Assembly (NCBI GenBank): GCA_025093985.1
Contig: JACAAK010000004.1
Coordinates: 310,001-374,000 of the forward strand
Direction: 5' to 3'
DNA: 64,000 nt
From: Calvatia gigantea
Taxonomy: Eukaryota; Basidiomycota; Agaricomycetes; Agaricales; Lycoperdaceae
Under the pieces are notes generated by a model. That model worked only from the letters and a program-made list of their open reading frames with translations. It did no database searches and was not told where the DNA came from. Shown piece after piece: positions 1 through 11,549 of this stretch; the stretch's first letter is position 1, and every line of letters starts with the position of its first letter. Made by a program: the position numbers and the translations under genes.

Positions 1-575
1 CACTGCGAGCCTGGACGAGCTGAGCCCAAGCCTGCCGAAAAGTCATATTTTCGCATGAGGTTTTTTCCACGATTGGTAGCGGTGTCACAGAGAAGGATAA
101 GAAAGGCTGCAAAAACGGACGCTTCCAAAACCGACCAGGATACTCCCATTGCCAGGTCGCCAGTATAGTGAGGGTCGATAACGATCCAATCAATCCACAA
201 ATAGTAAATGGCATAAGCTTATTATACAACAGGTAAGAGAAAGCTTGATTGAAGAGAAAGGAGTTGCTTACCGCCGCCACCGACTTCGGCAAGTGAGCAC
301 AACATCTCATAAATCCCGAGCCAATGTTTTCCCGACCATAATCTACCCCAAAGGTTGTCTCAGTTGTTTTTCAAGGTCAGATTCCAAAACTCTCACCTCA
401 ATACATGATGCAGAAGGACGAAAACAAGCGGAATGTACATGACAAGCGCAAGGTCCAGTGTAACGCTCTCTGGGGCTTGGCGGCAGGATAACACAGAACT
501 GGGGAGACAAATCACGACGCTGGCGAGGAGGACCCGCAACACTATCGCTCGCCAAAAGAGCGGAAGGGGACGCAT
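1..575 (-). pseudogene. Orphan membrane-protein family, copy 1 (5' part; runs off the left edge)
   Basis: Not a family I can name. Reading right to left, exon 1 (393-575) starts with MRPLPLFWRAIVLRVLLASV, a strong hydrophobic helix, and ends HHVLR before a gt donor. A second exon at about 270-355 follows, ending in a CSLAEVGGG-type motif. A third exon is cut by the window edge and matches the GVSWSILGV/KYDFSAGLG exon of the copy at 4957-6976. The other copies show the same exon order, which is the main evidence that this is a gene family. Whether this copy is intact cannot be judged because its 3' half is outside the window. It points away from the broken costars copy at 1040-1320, whereas in the 30-32 kb arrangement the membrane gene points toward costars, so a rearrangement is implied. 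Confidence 0.6.
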
Positions 576-1039
576 CTGAGAGCGATGGAATGATCGAAGG
601 ATGGGAGTCGTTGGCTGGAATATATCGCAGGCCGCAATGAGAGGTTCTCATGGAAGGGATCTTCAACGTGGGGGCAAACAGCTGCGAAATTGTAGATCAA
701 ATCTCACTGGCATAAAAGTGTGAGGCTTGATCAGCGCGCAGGCCGCCCATTAGAGTGCATGGTGTGTATCCCCGGTGCACTCATTCGTGCAACATGTTAC
801 ATACTTCCATTCTCTCCGCATGTTAATCACGGTGCCACCTATGTCACTGACAATGTTCTAGTTGCAAAGGGGTGCGGTTTGGGAATCAGCATAGTGAAAT
901 CCGAATAAGTAGAACAATGGCAAGATAAGGGGTTGATCACAAGTGATTCAAATACGATGAGGTCCAGCGTCTCGAATGTCAACGTTTCAGCCTAACCATC
1001 AGTATCGCTGGACAAGGCGTCCGGTTTGGTACGAGAACC

Positions 1040-1320
1040 CGGAACAGAGACACCAATGCATACGAGCACCCCTTGATAGGGTAGGGAATGTTTGTGGTTC
1101 TCACCATTCAATCCTGTTAAACTTCGTCCTGCTATTGGTGGCCCTAAACGGGACATTGAGAGTGGCAAAGCCCTAAAAAAGTCATAAGTATACTTACGTC
1201 CTCTTACGTCTATTGTTGCCTCGAGGACCACTGGCTAGACTTTGGTGCAGGACTCTTGACGACGTCTCGGGAGGAAGATGCACAAGTGACCCTCCTTGAG
1301 GCTTTGGGGATTAGGCTTAT
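1040..1320 (+). pseudogene. Broken costars (ABRACL-type) copy
   Basis: This is a degraded duplicate of the intact costars gene at 32202-32521. The piece around 1135-1170 reads ALNGTLRVAKP, matching EALNGTLRAAKR in the intact gene. The flanking intron-like sequence (tttgtggttctcac) also aligns with the intact gene's first intron. The 3' exon is recognisable near 1255-1315 (gcacaagtgaccctccttga) but carries frameshifts and stops. Costars domains are small actin-signalling-associated modules in eukaryotes; this copy cannot encode one. Its value is as a marker that the unit membrane gene - costars - RNA14 3' end was duplicated as a block. Confidence 0.6.
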
Positions 1321-2344
1321 TTCGGACCTGTGTCTGCGTTTCTCCTGATATCAGCTTCTGAATACCTCTTAAGGATTAAGTTTATGTTTGGGACGGGGCG
1401 CCAGCCCCGGGAACTGCGCATGACTATCTCTGTTGGACCGTTCAAAACCCAGGGTCCATCTTGCGAAGTGGAAGCCTCGGAGTCCAAAAGCCCCGTGCGC
1501 GTTTAGCATATCTATCCAATGAGAATCAAGAATTTCATAGTTGACGCCCTGTGGCGTAACACATGAGCATGAGGAATGAAAAGGTAGAATGATACACGGG
1601 AAGCTGGCAATTGGGAATCAGGCGCTACGACAACAGCGCGACTTTGACAGCGTCTTAATGGCTGGCGTGTCGTGTAAGCTGTGTGAATGATCAGCTTCCC
1701 CGATCTTGTATTATCACAGGTGTTAGGGACTCCATGCGTAATCCATGCATCTTGTGCACTCTTGACCCCACTCTGGATTGTATAAGACAGATATTTTTTC
1801 CGCTATGACTAGTGGAGATTCCGAAATATGAATGGACGCAAACTGCCAGGTGTGGCGCCTATCTTGCCACGACGGGAGGAACAATGGCCCAGCCGAGGTG
1901 TGAGTGGGTTTGTCCGGATTGCCACACCCCGTAAGAACGTTCGGACAGGCTGTGCCTTGCCTGTTGAGATATTTACCGTCGATCAACGAGACGCCATCGG
2001 AATCTCCCCGCGGCCCGCACTTTACCCATCAGTATGGGTGCACTGGCCCTTGGGCCATCGGTTTTGGCAACTACAGGAGGTGAGACTGGAAGCTTTATGA
2101 ACCATCCTTTCACGAATGTGATAGCGTACTCGCTATGTAGTTGGGCACGGAAAACCGTTCGAAACACAGTACAAATCAAATACCGATTATCAACTGCTGA
2201 GGAGTCTGTCAACTGAAGTCGGTATCGAAGGAAGACTAACAACTCGCTATCTGCGCTTCTCCACCTCGTGTCAACCACAAACTTCAATGATCCTCGGTCT
2301 CCATCATTTCTCTCTGCTGGGATATGATCGAAAATTGTGGAGAA
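1321..2344. other. Degenerate repeated segment (family X), no gene recognised
   Basis: No coding exon can be supported. The last ~600 bases resemble 7700-8400 and 25220-25860: each has the same cues in the same order (a GRASAPILMG-like translation on the minus strand in two of them, then the tgctgggatatgatcgaaaat block). In all three places the segment lies immediately left of an RNA14 3'-end piece. It is probably a degraded copy of the 3' flank of RNA14 (about 32600-33250) plus unknown sequence. Confidence 0.4.
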
Positions 2345-2745
2345 GGATGTTACGTGATAAGACGCGTCTCCTGCGCAGTGCTTGCGTCACTTGCTTCCGT
2401 GAGATTAGTGCCACCTAGCCCCGTCCGCAGCGTCCACAACTAGGTCCTCGGTAAGGTGCATAATGGTAGCGGTCTTCCACCTAGGAAGGTGTTATTGGTC
2501 ATGCTTTGGACCTGTTACGACGCGAGAGGAATACATACCACTTCGAAGATATGAAGGCGGCGGCTTCATCTCCGATGTCTGCTAGGAACCACAGTAATCT
2601 TGAATAAATTCACCAGGTCCTCCGTCCTAAACATAGGTCCAGCAAACCTCATCAGCCAGCCGTGGCAGCATAAGAAATAAAACACGACACGCACTGTCGA
2701 ACGAAACAGGCAAAGGCAATTTCTCAATGAACTACTGGGATGCTG
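2345..2745 (-). pseudogene. RNA14 3'-end fragment A
   Basis: This is a degraded duplicate of the last two or three exons of RNA14 (33272-33600). On the minus strand it contains a recognisable version of the C-terminal exon beginning GPMFRTEDLVNLFK, against [14 protein letters not shown] in the intact gene, and the following short exon with its introns. Spacing and intron positions are conserved, so this is a DNA-level duplication and not a retrocopy. Frame is lost. Confidence 0.65.
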
Positions 2746-3170
2746 CGAGGGGTTCGTTACTGCCAGAACCCAGATGCCATGACTCCAGGATCCAGGTTGG
2801 AAGGTGCAAATTTCAAAACGATTCATGCCTGCAGTGCTGTTTCTATTGGCTTTAAACGGGCTTTGTCGGGTCCTGAGAAGATTCCTAAGCCTCTCAACAT
2901 GCCTCTCAACTTCGTCAACGTGACCAACAACAAATGCGGCGCGACTGGCAGTATCCAAATGACTTTCCTCCAACTCCTCCCGAAGCCAGTTTTCATATGC
3001 CTCAGAACGGGACAGTGGCCATGCTCGGACTTGCCCCATCTTCCTCGGCTCGTTCATCACCGCTTTCGACCTCTCACTAGACACCAGCGAGCATGGTCGT
3101 CGACGCATACCAGAAACCACCAACTCCCCGTTGTAGGAAGGGCACGAAGATCAACCTGAAAGGATGATCC
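2746..3170 (-). pseudogene. Coding-like fragment of unknown origin
   Basis: An open minus-strand stretch here reads smoothly (for example EAYENWLREELEESHLDTAS) and is fused in the same frame to RNA14 fragment A. It has no counterpart in the intact RNA14 gene at the corresponding place, and I recognise no domain. It may be an exon of another gene joined by rearrangement. Function unknown. Confidence 0.25.
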
Positions 3171-3289
3171 CCCAGGGCGTCAATGAGTCCACCACCTTAC
3201 GGAATACGTGTGGCCTGATGATCAAGTGACAAAAACAGCCCCGACTCGCTCTAAGCATGTTCAGCTACGCCCTGCTCTATTAGGCCCTC

Positions 3290-3850
3290 AGCTTAAGCAC
3301 CATTGTTATCATGATGTAGTGAGTTCAATCTTGCGGAATTTCCAGTCTGGCTGCGGCTTGTAGCTGACTTCATGGAAGCAAACAAACCATTCGAGCGGAA
3401 AACCTTCCAGCACCGAGTGTTCAATATTTTCTCGCACAATCTGTACTTCGTTCCCGTACGGGACAAACAGCCGTAATGAAGCCGTATTATTGTCCTTTGC
3501 GATTGAGGACAACCGGTCTGCGAGCATATCTCCAACAATGAGGATCAGAAGCTAAGCGGTATTGTCATTTTCAACAAATCGGTTGAGATGTTTTCGCTGG
3601 CTGTGGTGTCTGACTAACCTTAGATACTCCAAGAGTTGATTATCCTCTGTTCAAACTCCGTTCTATGAATGAAATCGACGATAACGCATAGGAGTGGGAA
3701 CCGGGTATATTAGTTTTGTGTCGGTCAGAGTTTCCTGGGCTGAGCCAATAAGCCAAAATATAGCCCTATTTTAAAGGCGTCTGGGAGATGTTTGCGATTG
3801 TGGGGAAATTGACGGTGACGAGAGTTTCAAAATCAGCGTGATGGGGGAGC
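3290..3850 (-). pseudogene. Orphan membrane-protein family, 3' fragment
   Basis: The minus strand carries a remnant of the exon that encodes the extracellular-loop end and the penultimate segment of the membrane family. At 3309-3527 it reads NNTASLRLFVPYGNEVQI, matching NNTASLRLFIPYTPKVQV in the copy at 4957-6976. Sequence to about 3850 aligns with the preceding exon (the part carrying PGSHLY and ILITVDLS in intact copies) but contains stops. The last transmembrane exon and C-terminal tail are missing. Confidence 0.55.
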
Positions 3851-3879
3851 GCAATGTGGTGGCGAACCCGTCCTCGGCA

Positions 3880-4690
3880 TACCTCTAGGGATCACGGCAG
3901 TCCCTGGTATGTTTATGAAATCCTTTTTTTCTAAACATAGGCCCTGCAGCCAGCGGTCTCATCAGCCGATCACGACGGTTCCGGGAATTGGGCACAGTAC
4001 GCACCATCGAACGAAGCAGTATACAACTGCTTGATGAACTACTGAAGAACCGCAGGAAGGATGACTTCTTTCCTCCTCTCACCATCACCTCTCCAAACAT
4101 TCTGAAAGAATGCCCACGATCGCATCAACCACTATCTCGATCCCAGCCTGTCGGAGGTGGGGGCGAGAACTGCCTTCCCGGAGATCGAGTCTATTCCCTC
4201 TCCCTTCTTCCCCTTGCCTCCCATAAATCACGATCCTATCTCCCCTCACCTCTGCCCCGGTCCCGATATCGCGCCTAACCACGCGAAGTTCCTCCAGGCG
4301 CAAGGGGCCGAATTGAGACAGGTGGTTTACCGGTCTAAGATGCGGTTTGGTTGGTGTGAACACTTGGCAAGCGTAATGTCTGGGTTTCGGAGCGACCGGG
4401 GAGGAAGCGGACGTCGACGTGGTAGATTTTCCGGCACGCGAAACTGAGGTCACGTTGTGTAGTAGGGTTTGTTGTGGGGTAGATATGTCGCTGTGCAGGG
4501 TGTTTGATTACAGGATCTAGATAGGTGTATATAGCCTTAGAAGTGATGAAGAAGACCGGAGGGTGACGCACCATTCAGGTCAACGTCAGCGATTCTCCTC
4601 TCAAGTTCCCGCACTGCTTCTGGATCACCACATCGATTCGTGCATACCTTGCCCGTCGTTCCCGAAGTGAGTCCCGCACGCGCACTTGGT
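3880..4690 (-). pseudogene. RNA14 3'-half fragment B
   Basis: This is a degraded duplicate covering several RNA14 exons in the correct order on the minus strand: an exon around 4570-4690 ending RRIADVDLNGAS (intact gene [12 protein letters not shown]), an exon around 4340-4500 with KHPAQRHIYPTTNPTTQRDL (intact gene [20 protein letters not shown]), the proline/arginine-rich exon, and the start of the C-terminal exon near 3900. Introns are retained. Stops and frameshifts are frequent. It lies 3' of the membrane gene at 4957-6976. Confidence 0.65.
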
Positions 4691-4956
4691 TGGACAATTT
4701 TATTTCGGCAAAATCGACGTAAAACCGTTTTAGGTCGACGTCTGCCCTGGGTTGAAGAACGAAGCCTCAGCTTCAAACCAGTGTCGATGCATCCACAAAC
4801 AAGCCACTATTTTCGGTAGTCAACTGGACGAATACAGGATTTTTGGCTTTTGGCAGTACGATTGGCTATTAAAGCTCGATATAATGCATGCGACTTCCTC
4901 AACTAATTTATAAAATCCTGTCTGAAACATAGCACTAGCCCGGCGCCGGACCCGCC

Positions 4957-6976
4957 CTAAGCATGTTCAGCTGCGCCTTCCTCTTTCGTACCCTCAGATT
5001 CAGCACCGTTGTTACTGTGGTCCGGGGAGCCCGGCTCCGGCTTGTGGTTGGGCTTCATATCGTCATCCAACAAGTACTCACTGAGGACTGCGATAATGCA
5101 ATCTCGATCTTCTGGAGAGAGTTTTCTAGGTATAAGGGAATCTTCCTTCGACTGAAACAAATGGGCTAGGCCGTAAACCGACAATGGTTTGATTCCTGTG
5201 ACGACAGAATTGACAGTGATGTTTTAAGGATAACGGAGAGAACATACCGAAGAGCACAAGCAACAATGTGGTCCCGAACACAGAAACGAATAAACTATTC
5301 ACAAATGTCCAGATACCTCCGACAAGCGCAAAGCCATTTAACACAGAGTCTTCAGAATACTCTCGCTCAACTTGCACTTTGGGTGTGTACGGAATGAACA
5401 GTCGCAATGAAGCCGTATTATTATTCTCTGGGACTGAGGACGGCCGCTCCGGGAACAAATGCCCAACATTGAGGACCGGAAGTAAACGGTACTGTCATTT
5501 TCAATAAATCGTGAGACATTTCCACGGTCAGTGGTGCCACGACTAACCTCGCGTACTCCAAGAGCCACAAGTCCCTTATTCTGACTCCGTTCAATGTATA
5601 CAACCGAAGATGATGCATATAAGTGGGAACCAGGATTAAGGTATATTGGCTCTGTGCCGGGCGGAGTGTACTGGGCTGAACCAATGAGCAAAGGATATAA
5701 CCCTATTTTGAAGGGCTCCTGAGAGGTATTTGCGATTGTGGAGAGATCGACAGTGATGAGGATTTCAAGATCGGCAGTGAGAGGGAGCGTGAGGTGGTAC
5801 CTCTTCTCGGGCTCGTCGTCGTACATGACAAGGGGGCAAGATACTATGAGCAAGCTTTCCTCCTGCGGCCAATGAGTGGCATTGTGACATTCGGGTAGCT
5901 GAAAAGCTTTTCTTTGCGCCGGGCGAATGACCACCGGCCAACGACCACGCCTAGATCTACCGGAGCTATCAAGGGTGTATGATAAAGTCGCCGTGACATT
6001 CAAGATTGAAAGGGAAATATTTTGCTGCAAGCGTTGCATATCTGAAACATCCTGATATTGGATAGGTCACTTAGTGTCCGCAGTAAAGCCTTAGCCCCCC
6101 CCACTCACCATGATGACTCGAGTCTCAGCATCAGGCACGGCGTCAACCACAGCCCCCACGTGCACCTTTGACGTTCTAATAACGGACTGACGGCCCCACC
6201 ACAGCGGCTGCCCAATAAAGACGTAGAACATCATGAGCAGTAAGGCGACCAAACATAGTATAGCGAGCCCTCCTCGGAACCACCGTATGAAACGGGTGTC
6301 CGTCCTAGCAGGTGGTTTCAGAACAATCATTGAAATTTACAAAACGCTTACTTGAACCGCTTTCTCGTGGTAAAACTTCCAAATATGAAGCACCACTGGG
6401 AGCCTGGATGACCTGAGCCCAATCCTGCCGAAAAGTCATATCGTCGTAGGAGGTTTTTTCCATGGTTGATAGCGGCATCCCACAGAAGGATAAAGAAAGC
6501 TGCGGAAGCTGAGACACCCAAAATCGACCAGGATACTCCCAGCGCTAGATCACCGGTATAATCGCGACTGATAACAATCCAGTTCGCCCACAAATAGTAC
6601 ATGGCAAAAACTGATCATACAATAGGTGAGAGAGCCCTGAGTTTAAAAAGAAGAAATAGCTGACCACAGCCACCGATTTCCGCGAGTGAGCACAATATCT
6701 CGCCAATCTCCAATCCAGCGCCTTCTTGGCCATAATCTAGTACCACATGCTACTTCAGTATTAGGAAATTTAAGAATTCCAAAGTCCTCACCGTAGCACA
6801 TGGTGCGGAACGATGAAAGATGGTGGTATGTACATTGTGACCGCAGCACCTGCCCAGATGTCCGATCTACCCTGGAGGCAGGAGACAATAGAGCTGATGA
6901 GGCAAATCATGGCACTGCCGAGAAGCACTCGCAAAACTACAGTCCGCCAAAAAAGCGGGACGGGTCTCAAAGGCAT
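4957..6976 (-). CDS. Orphan multi-pass membrane protein (most complete copy; one frame query)
   Basis: No known family recognised. About seven exons can be read on the minus strand. Exon 1 (6792-6976) has a hydrophobic helix after MPLRPVPLFWRTVVLRVLLG. A short exon ends near CSLAEIGG. Exon 3 has GVSWSILGVSASAAFFILLW. Exon 4 has GGLAILCLVALLLMMFYVFI. A long exon pair carries a predicted extracellular domain with several N-x-S/T sites (NISLSILNVTATLSYT) and an NPGSHLY motif. Then follow a helix (FVNSLFVSVFGTTLLLVLF) and a charged acidic C-terminal tail ending EGAAEHA. Introns are ~50-60 nt with GT-AG ends. Compared with copy 1, exon 2 appears to have one extra base, so the gene is either slightly broken or the consensus has an error. 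A plasma-membrane or vacuolar role is inference only. Confidence 0.6.
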
Positions 6977-7149
6977 CTGAGTGGCATAGAACAGTGGTTG
7001 AGCGGCATTTGTTGCGCGAGCTCTTATAGTGTGGTTGCAGCGACGGGTTGCGTAACAGAATGACTAAACCTGTTTGGTCTGACAGGCGTACTAGCGCTGG
7101 TAAGCCTCGGCGAGCCGGATACCGCTCCACCTGGCAATCGCTCATCACC

Positions 7150-8429
7150 TGCAAACAGAGTTTAAGTTAACATGTTCGGCGTAAACGGGCATGACGCGAT
7201 CACTTTAGTTCATACCTTGTTCACGATAAAGCTTTCGTCGTTATTTGGGTTCGCTAGTCCTGGAGGGATAATACAGTTCAGAAATGAGCACTAAATGTCG
7301 ATTGGTGCGATACCTCGCAAGCCAACTTCGATCCCCTTATCCCTATTATCATCAGACCATGAGGCAGGGTAATACATGGTAATGGCAGCAACCTACTTGG
7401 CACTCGGGAGGGGACAATTTATTAATTAACACATGTTCGGATGTGCGTTGGCATTGGATAGCGCCTGACCCTTCCTGGAAATCTGTGCCATGAGCGTGTT
7501 TCCAATGGAAAAATACATAGGCGCCACTGAACTCTCAGATCTCAGATGCTGTCTTCTGATTCCAAGTATCGAGGCAGTCGTCATTTCCGCTGGGGACCTG
7601 GGGTTTCAGGGGTCAGTTAAGCGCTTGCAGAGCCCAATCGGTACTCGCCCTCAATAGGTACGTAGACCCCTGCACCATGTAAATCGGACAATTGTGGTAG
7701 TCGGTAAACCGTAGAGGCGCTATGGGCTCCACGCATATTCCACGCACCTTCTGTATGTTGGTCAGCGTTGGTAAGCATTAATATGTTGCAATAATTCTTT
7801 GCATTGTCCTAGTGAAGGTTCTGAAATACTAAATGTATGCGACCCGTTAGGCCCTCAGGTGCTGTAATGAGATCCGGGAGAAGCAATAACTCTGACTGAG
7901 ATGCGAGTAAATCGCCTGTGATATCTTCTGTAAGATTGTTCAAATGGGAAGTTGTGTCTGTTGAGATTTCCGATTGATATCCGGTCGTGGGTACATATCG
8001 AGTCAGCGGCACTGGAATCTTCTTACAGCCTGCATTCCGCCCATCAATATAGGCGCGTAGACCCTTGGATCATCGTTAGATAACTGGGAATGGTTCGAAA
8101 GCTCGAAGGGGAAGGAATCCGGCGTGGCTTGGAATTTCCTTCGTCTGAGTACAAGGGGGATATAACATATTGGCTCTAGCAATCGGGTCCGAGTGACCAG
8201 TCGAAGTGCCATGAACTGACGGCCCCGCCCACAACACCGAAAAGGCGAAATAATCGATTGCTCTGAGGAACTACGTGAGGAGTCAGTAATAAGGCAAATC
8301 TAGCATTGAAGGGGGTACCCCCAACACTAGCTCGCTGTCTAGGCTCCCCCATGAACAACAGCAACCACAAAATTCGGGCATTCTCTATCACCGTCGTTTC
8401 TCCATGCTGGGGTATGACCGAAAATCGTG
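7150..8429. other. No supported gene; second family-X segment
   Basis: From 7150 to about 7700 I see nothing supportable. From about 7700 to 8400 the sequence aligns loosely with 1720-2340 and 25220-25860, including a minus-strand translation RVYAPILMGGMQAV and the trailing block before an RNA14 fragment. Reading frames are short and broken. Nature unknown. Confidence 0.35.
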
Positions 8430-9550
8430 GAGAGGGACGTTATATGAAACATCGCGTCTCTGCGTAGTGCTTACTTCCACTTGCTTTTGTAGGATCAAGT
8501 GAGAAGTGCTGCCTAGCACCATCCGCGGCGCCCACTACCAGGTCCTTGGTAGGGCTCATAGCCCGGCGACGTTCCCTGACATAGACCGGCGTCGTTGCTT
8601 ATTTCCTGGACTTGTCACAGCGTGATAGGAAATTCATAATACTTCGGGGGGAGGCGGTTGATACCTCATCCTCGGCGGACTACGGCGGATTACAGTATCT
8701 TGAACATCTTGAACATCTTCTCCGTCTTGAATACTGGTCCTACAACCAACCATCCCATGAGCCAACTATGATAGAGAGAATAAACACGACACGTACCACC
8801 GAACGAAGGAGGTGTAGGTGGTTCCCAACGAACCACCGAAGAAGCGTAGGGAGGACAACGCCCTGTCTTTTTCACCATCATATCTCCTAGGCCCACCACT
8901 TCTGGTAGGAGGCCCACGATCGCGACCACCACCATCTCGATCTCAGCCTGTTGGGGGGACTGGGGAGAACCGCCTTTTCAGAGGCATGTCCCATCCCCTC
9001 TCCTTCCTGTCTCTTGCATCCGGTGAAACATGATCCCTGTCCCCCTCATAATCCCACACCCTGGTCCGGGTCCTGGTCCCGATCACGAAAGAATGTCCTG
9101 AACACGAACGTCCAACCAAACGACTTTCCTCCCAAGCACGGGATCAGCTGAGGAAGGACGTTCACTCGTTAAAGACGCAACTTGGTCGTGAATATTTGAA
9201 AAAGGGGTGTTAGAGTTTCGGAGCGACCGAGGGAGGACGCGGAGGTGGATGTGGTGGTTTTATTGCGGGCGAGTGCGAAGCCTAGGTTGCGTTGGGCAAT
9301 GGCGTCCGTAGCGAGATGGGGACGTTGCCGCGCAAAAGATCTGATTATAGGGTCTACGTAAGTGGATGCGCTTTTGATGAGTGAAGAAGGAGATGAAGAA
9401 GATCATCGGACGACACACCACTCTCGGGTAAACGTTGGGGATTCTCTTTTCAACTTTCTACGCCGCTTCGAGATCACCGTGTCGATACTAGCACCTCGCT
9501 CATCGTTCCTAAAGCAGCCTCGCATGCCCTGGGGAGAAGGTGGATATCAC
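8430..9550 (-). pseudogene. RNA14 3'-half fragment C
   Basis: On the minus strand this contains, from left to right, degraded copies of the last RNA14 exons (near 8440-8700), the arginine/proline-rich exon (8800-9180, with the gcccacgatcgcgaccaccaccatctcgat style of sequence), the HIYL-type exon (9180-9370) and the ALFERVIP exon (9400-9548). It stops abruptly at about 9548, where NACHT-related sequence begins. Multiple frameshifts are present. Confidence 0.65.
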
Positions 9551-10060
9551 TGTCTCAAACTATGTACGTTGTTCGCGCCGTTGAAGACGTCATATCTAGG
9601 TCAATAGTTGTTTAATTTCTGGGGACCTTGAAGTTTGAACAATGGAGTCATGTCCCACCCCGTTTTCTGATCGAAAGTGGCCAATCTCAGCTCCCTGCTT
9701 TCGTTTGGTTGAGAATTAACAGGACGAACTCACTAGCACCAGGCCGCCGCATTTATCGAACTGTCGAGGGAAGTCACTGAGCCCTGACGAGAGAGGAGGG
9801 GTCGTGATCGACGTGACAGTGACAGCATCGAGGTCACTGTCGTAGGTATTCATCGGCGCTTGGTGGATGTATCACGTCGTTGTGGTCGGGGGAGACAACC
9901 TGGGTCCTGGCCGGAACATGAGTGGCGTCAACCTGGTTGCTGGATGGGAACGGCTACGCGAAGGGACGGGTTTGTGTGTTCTTCATGAAACATTTTCGTC
10001 CACCTGGACTTTTACTACTCCTATACAGCGCCTCAAAAATGGATTTGTAGCTAAATAAAT
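9551..10060 (-). pseudogene. NACHT-gene 5' fragment (C2-like exon region)
   Basis: This is homologous to 16080-16540: both share the gacgtgacagtgacagcatc and gagaattaacaggacgaac type blocks in the same order. At 16080-16540 and at 29850-30118 the same segment precedes recognisable NACHT linker sequence, so I assign it to the N-terminal part of a NACHT gene. The corresponding exon at 29850-30118 reads HHDPSSSLTFTLHRDDLLAG, which resembles the C2-like N-terminal region of some agaric NACHT proteins; that resemblance is from memory. The copy is not open. Confidence 0.4.
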
Positions 10061-11039
10061 TCCTTTGAGGCACACTCCCTTATAGAACACTCCCCGACAG
10101 CCCCCACGACTGGGGATCAAAAACTACCCTTTGGTTTCAAGGATGAAGCTGCAAGATTGACGGTCCGGAAAGTGGCTCAAATTACCGGAAATGCAGCTCG
10201 CGGGGGATGCTGCAAGCAGCTTTACACAGGCTTCTCCGTGTTCTTCTACCCACTAAACACAGGGAGGTTCTCAACTCAAACACCAAAAGATCATCACACC
10301 CGGCGTGTAGCCGTCAAACACTAGCCAGATGACAGTTTCCCTAGCTCAATCGAACTCACAAAGCAGAACAAATACCCTGTCACCCGATAATGGTCCCCTT
10401 CGATAGAGGTGACTGAGCGTATGCAGTATTCGTACGCCTAACTTTATGGGAAGAATGTACGATACTGGTGATATCATTGAGGCAAGTCATCGGGAGTTTG
10501 GAAGAGTGACTTGCTCGCTACTGTCGTTGGGGGAACTGGGGAGCTCAACGAGGGCTCGGCACTACATGTTCTGCCCCCGTCACCAGTGCCCTCTTACCAC
10601 CGGATCTCATCTTTCCTCAGAGAAATTACATACTTCAAATCGCCAGGATACCCTACAGGGGAGGAAAGTTTGATGACTGGGTGGATCCCGCCACTGCATG
10701 CGTCAATAGCACACCCTGACCAGGTCTGGACCGAGCAAGTGCAATTCACCTTAATTCTATGCCCTCTGTACATGGAATGAGAGGACAGCGTCTAAGTCTT
10801 CAATAGCGCCCTTGCATTCTTCTATGAAGAGTGTGTTCACAATGCGGATTCCCGGGAAGGAACAAGGCGCTGTTCAATGCCGTTAATAGTCTATGTGAAG
10901 GACGTGGCCTTATTATACCCCCCTTCTTCATGCTCCGCAATACCTTGAACCATGGGCGGCTTTCGGAACGAATTCTGAGAGGGTACCGGGCGATATAATC
11001 TTGTTGAAGGGCGCGATGTGGGTACGGGAACTACAAGTT
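10061..11039. other. Unassigned sequence
   Basis: Nothing could be assigned. Short open stretches at 10446-10780 have no recognisable motif. Composition resembles the surrounding decayed duplications. Confidence 0.3.
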
Positions 11040-11549
11040 ACGTACCATGATGCAGTGGAAGTCAGCAAGAGAATTTGCAATTGTCTCATCTGGCATGGTG
11101 TGGGTATCGTAACAGACCCAGAACAGATCTAATTGTGGGGGGGGGATTAATTGCACGCCCTTACCATGAGGTATCATCGAGCACTTTGCATCAAGGGCTG
11201 CCTAAATATGAATGTTTCTGCTCTAGCCTTTTCTGCCTTGTCCCGCGTTTTTGAGATGGATGTTCTACTCTCTACTTGACTCTCGCCTGCGAAGATCCTG
11301 CTTTTCCTGGGCTGTACCAACAAAAACTGGTGCATGGAATAAGCGAATGAAGCAATGGTCAACAGTCGCAAGTGACTGGGAATACAGCATGTATCACTCA
11401 TATGAACGATGGACGCTTGGATTACGCCCCAACAGTGCGGCTGTCACCATACAATTTGGGATCCCCTTCGGGTTATATCCTTAGACAGCCCTTCACCACG
11501 AATATAAGAACTGATGAGGTCTGATTTACTTCTCAAGTTCAACCCCCAG
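11040..11549 (+). repeat. Duplicated 5' flank of the membrane gene
   Basis: This stretch aligns with 18020-18640 (both contain gcaagagaatttgcaattgt and catcaagggctgcct, then the same order of short blocks up to the membrane gene start). It is the upstream flank of two paralogous membrane-gene copies, so it probably includes their ancestral promoter region. There is no gene on it that I can support. Confidence 0.55.

Noticed and set aside
11136..11150. Poly-G run suggesting telomeric or G-quadruplex function
   Set aside because: A single homopolymer without repeated TTAGGG-like units; no telomere repeats anywhere in the window.
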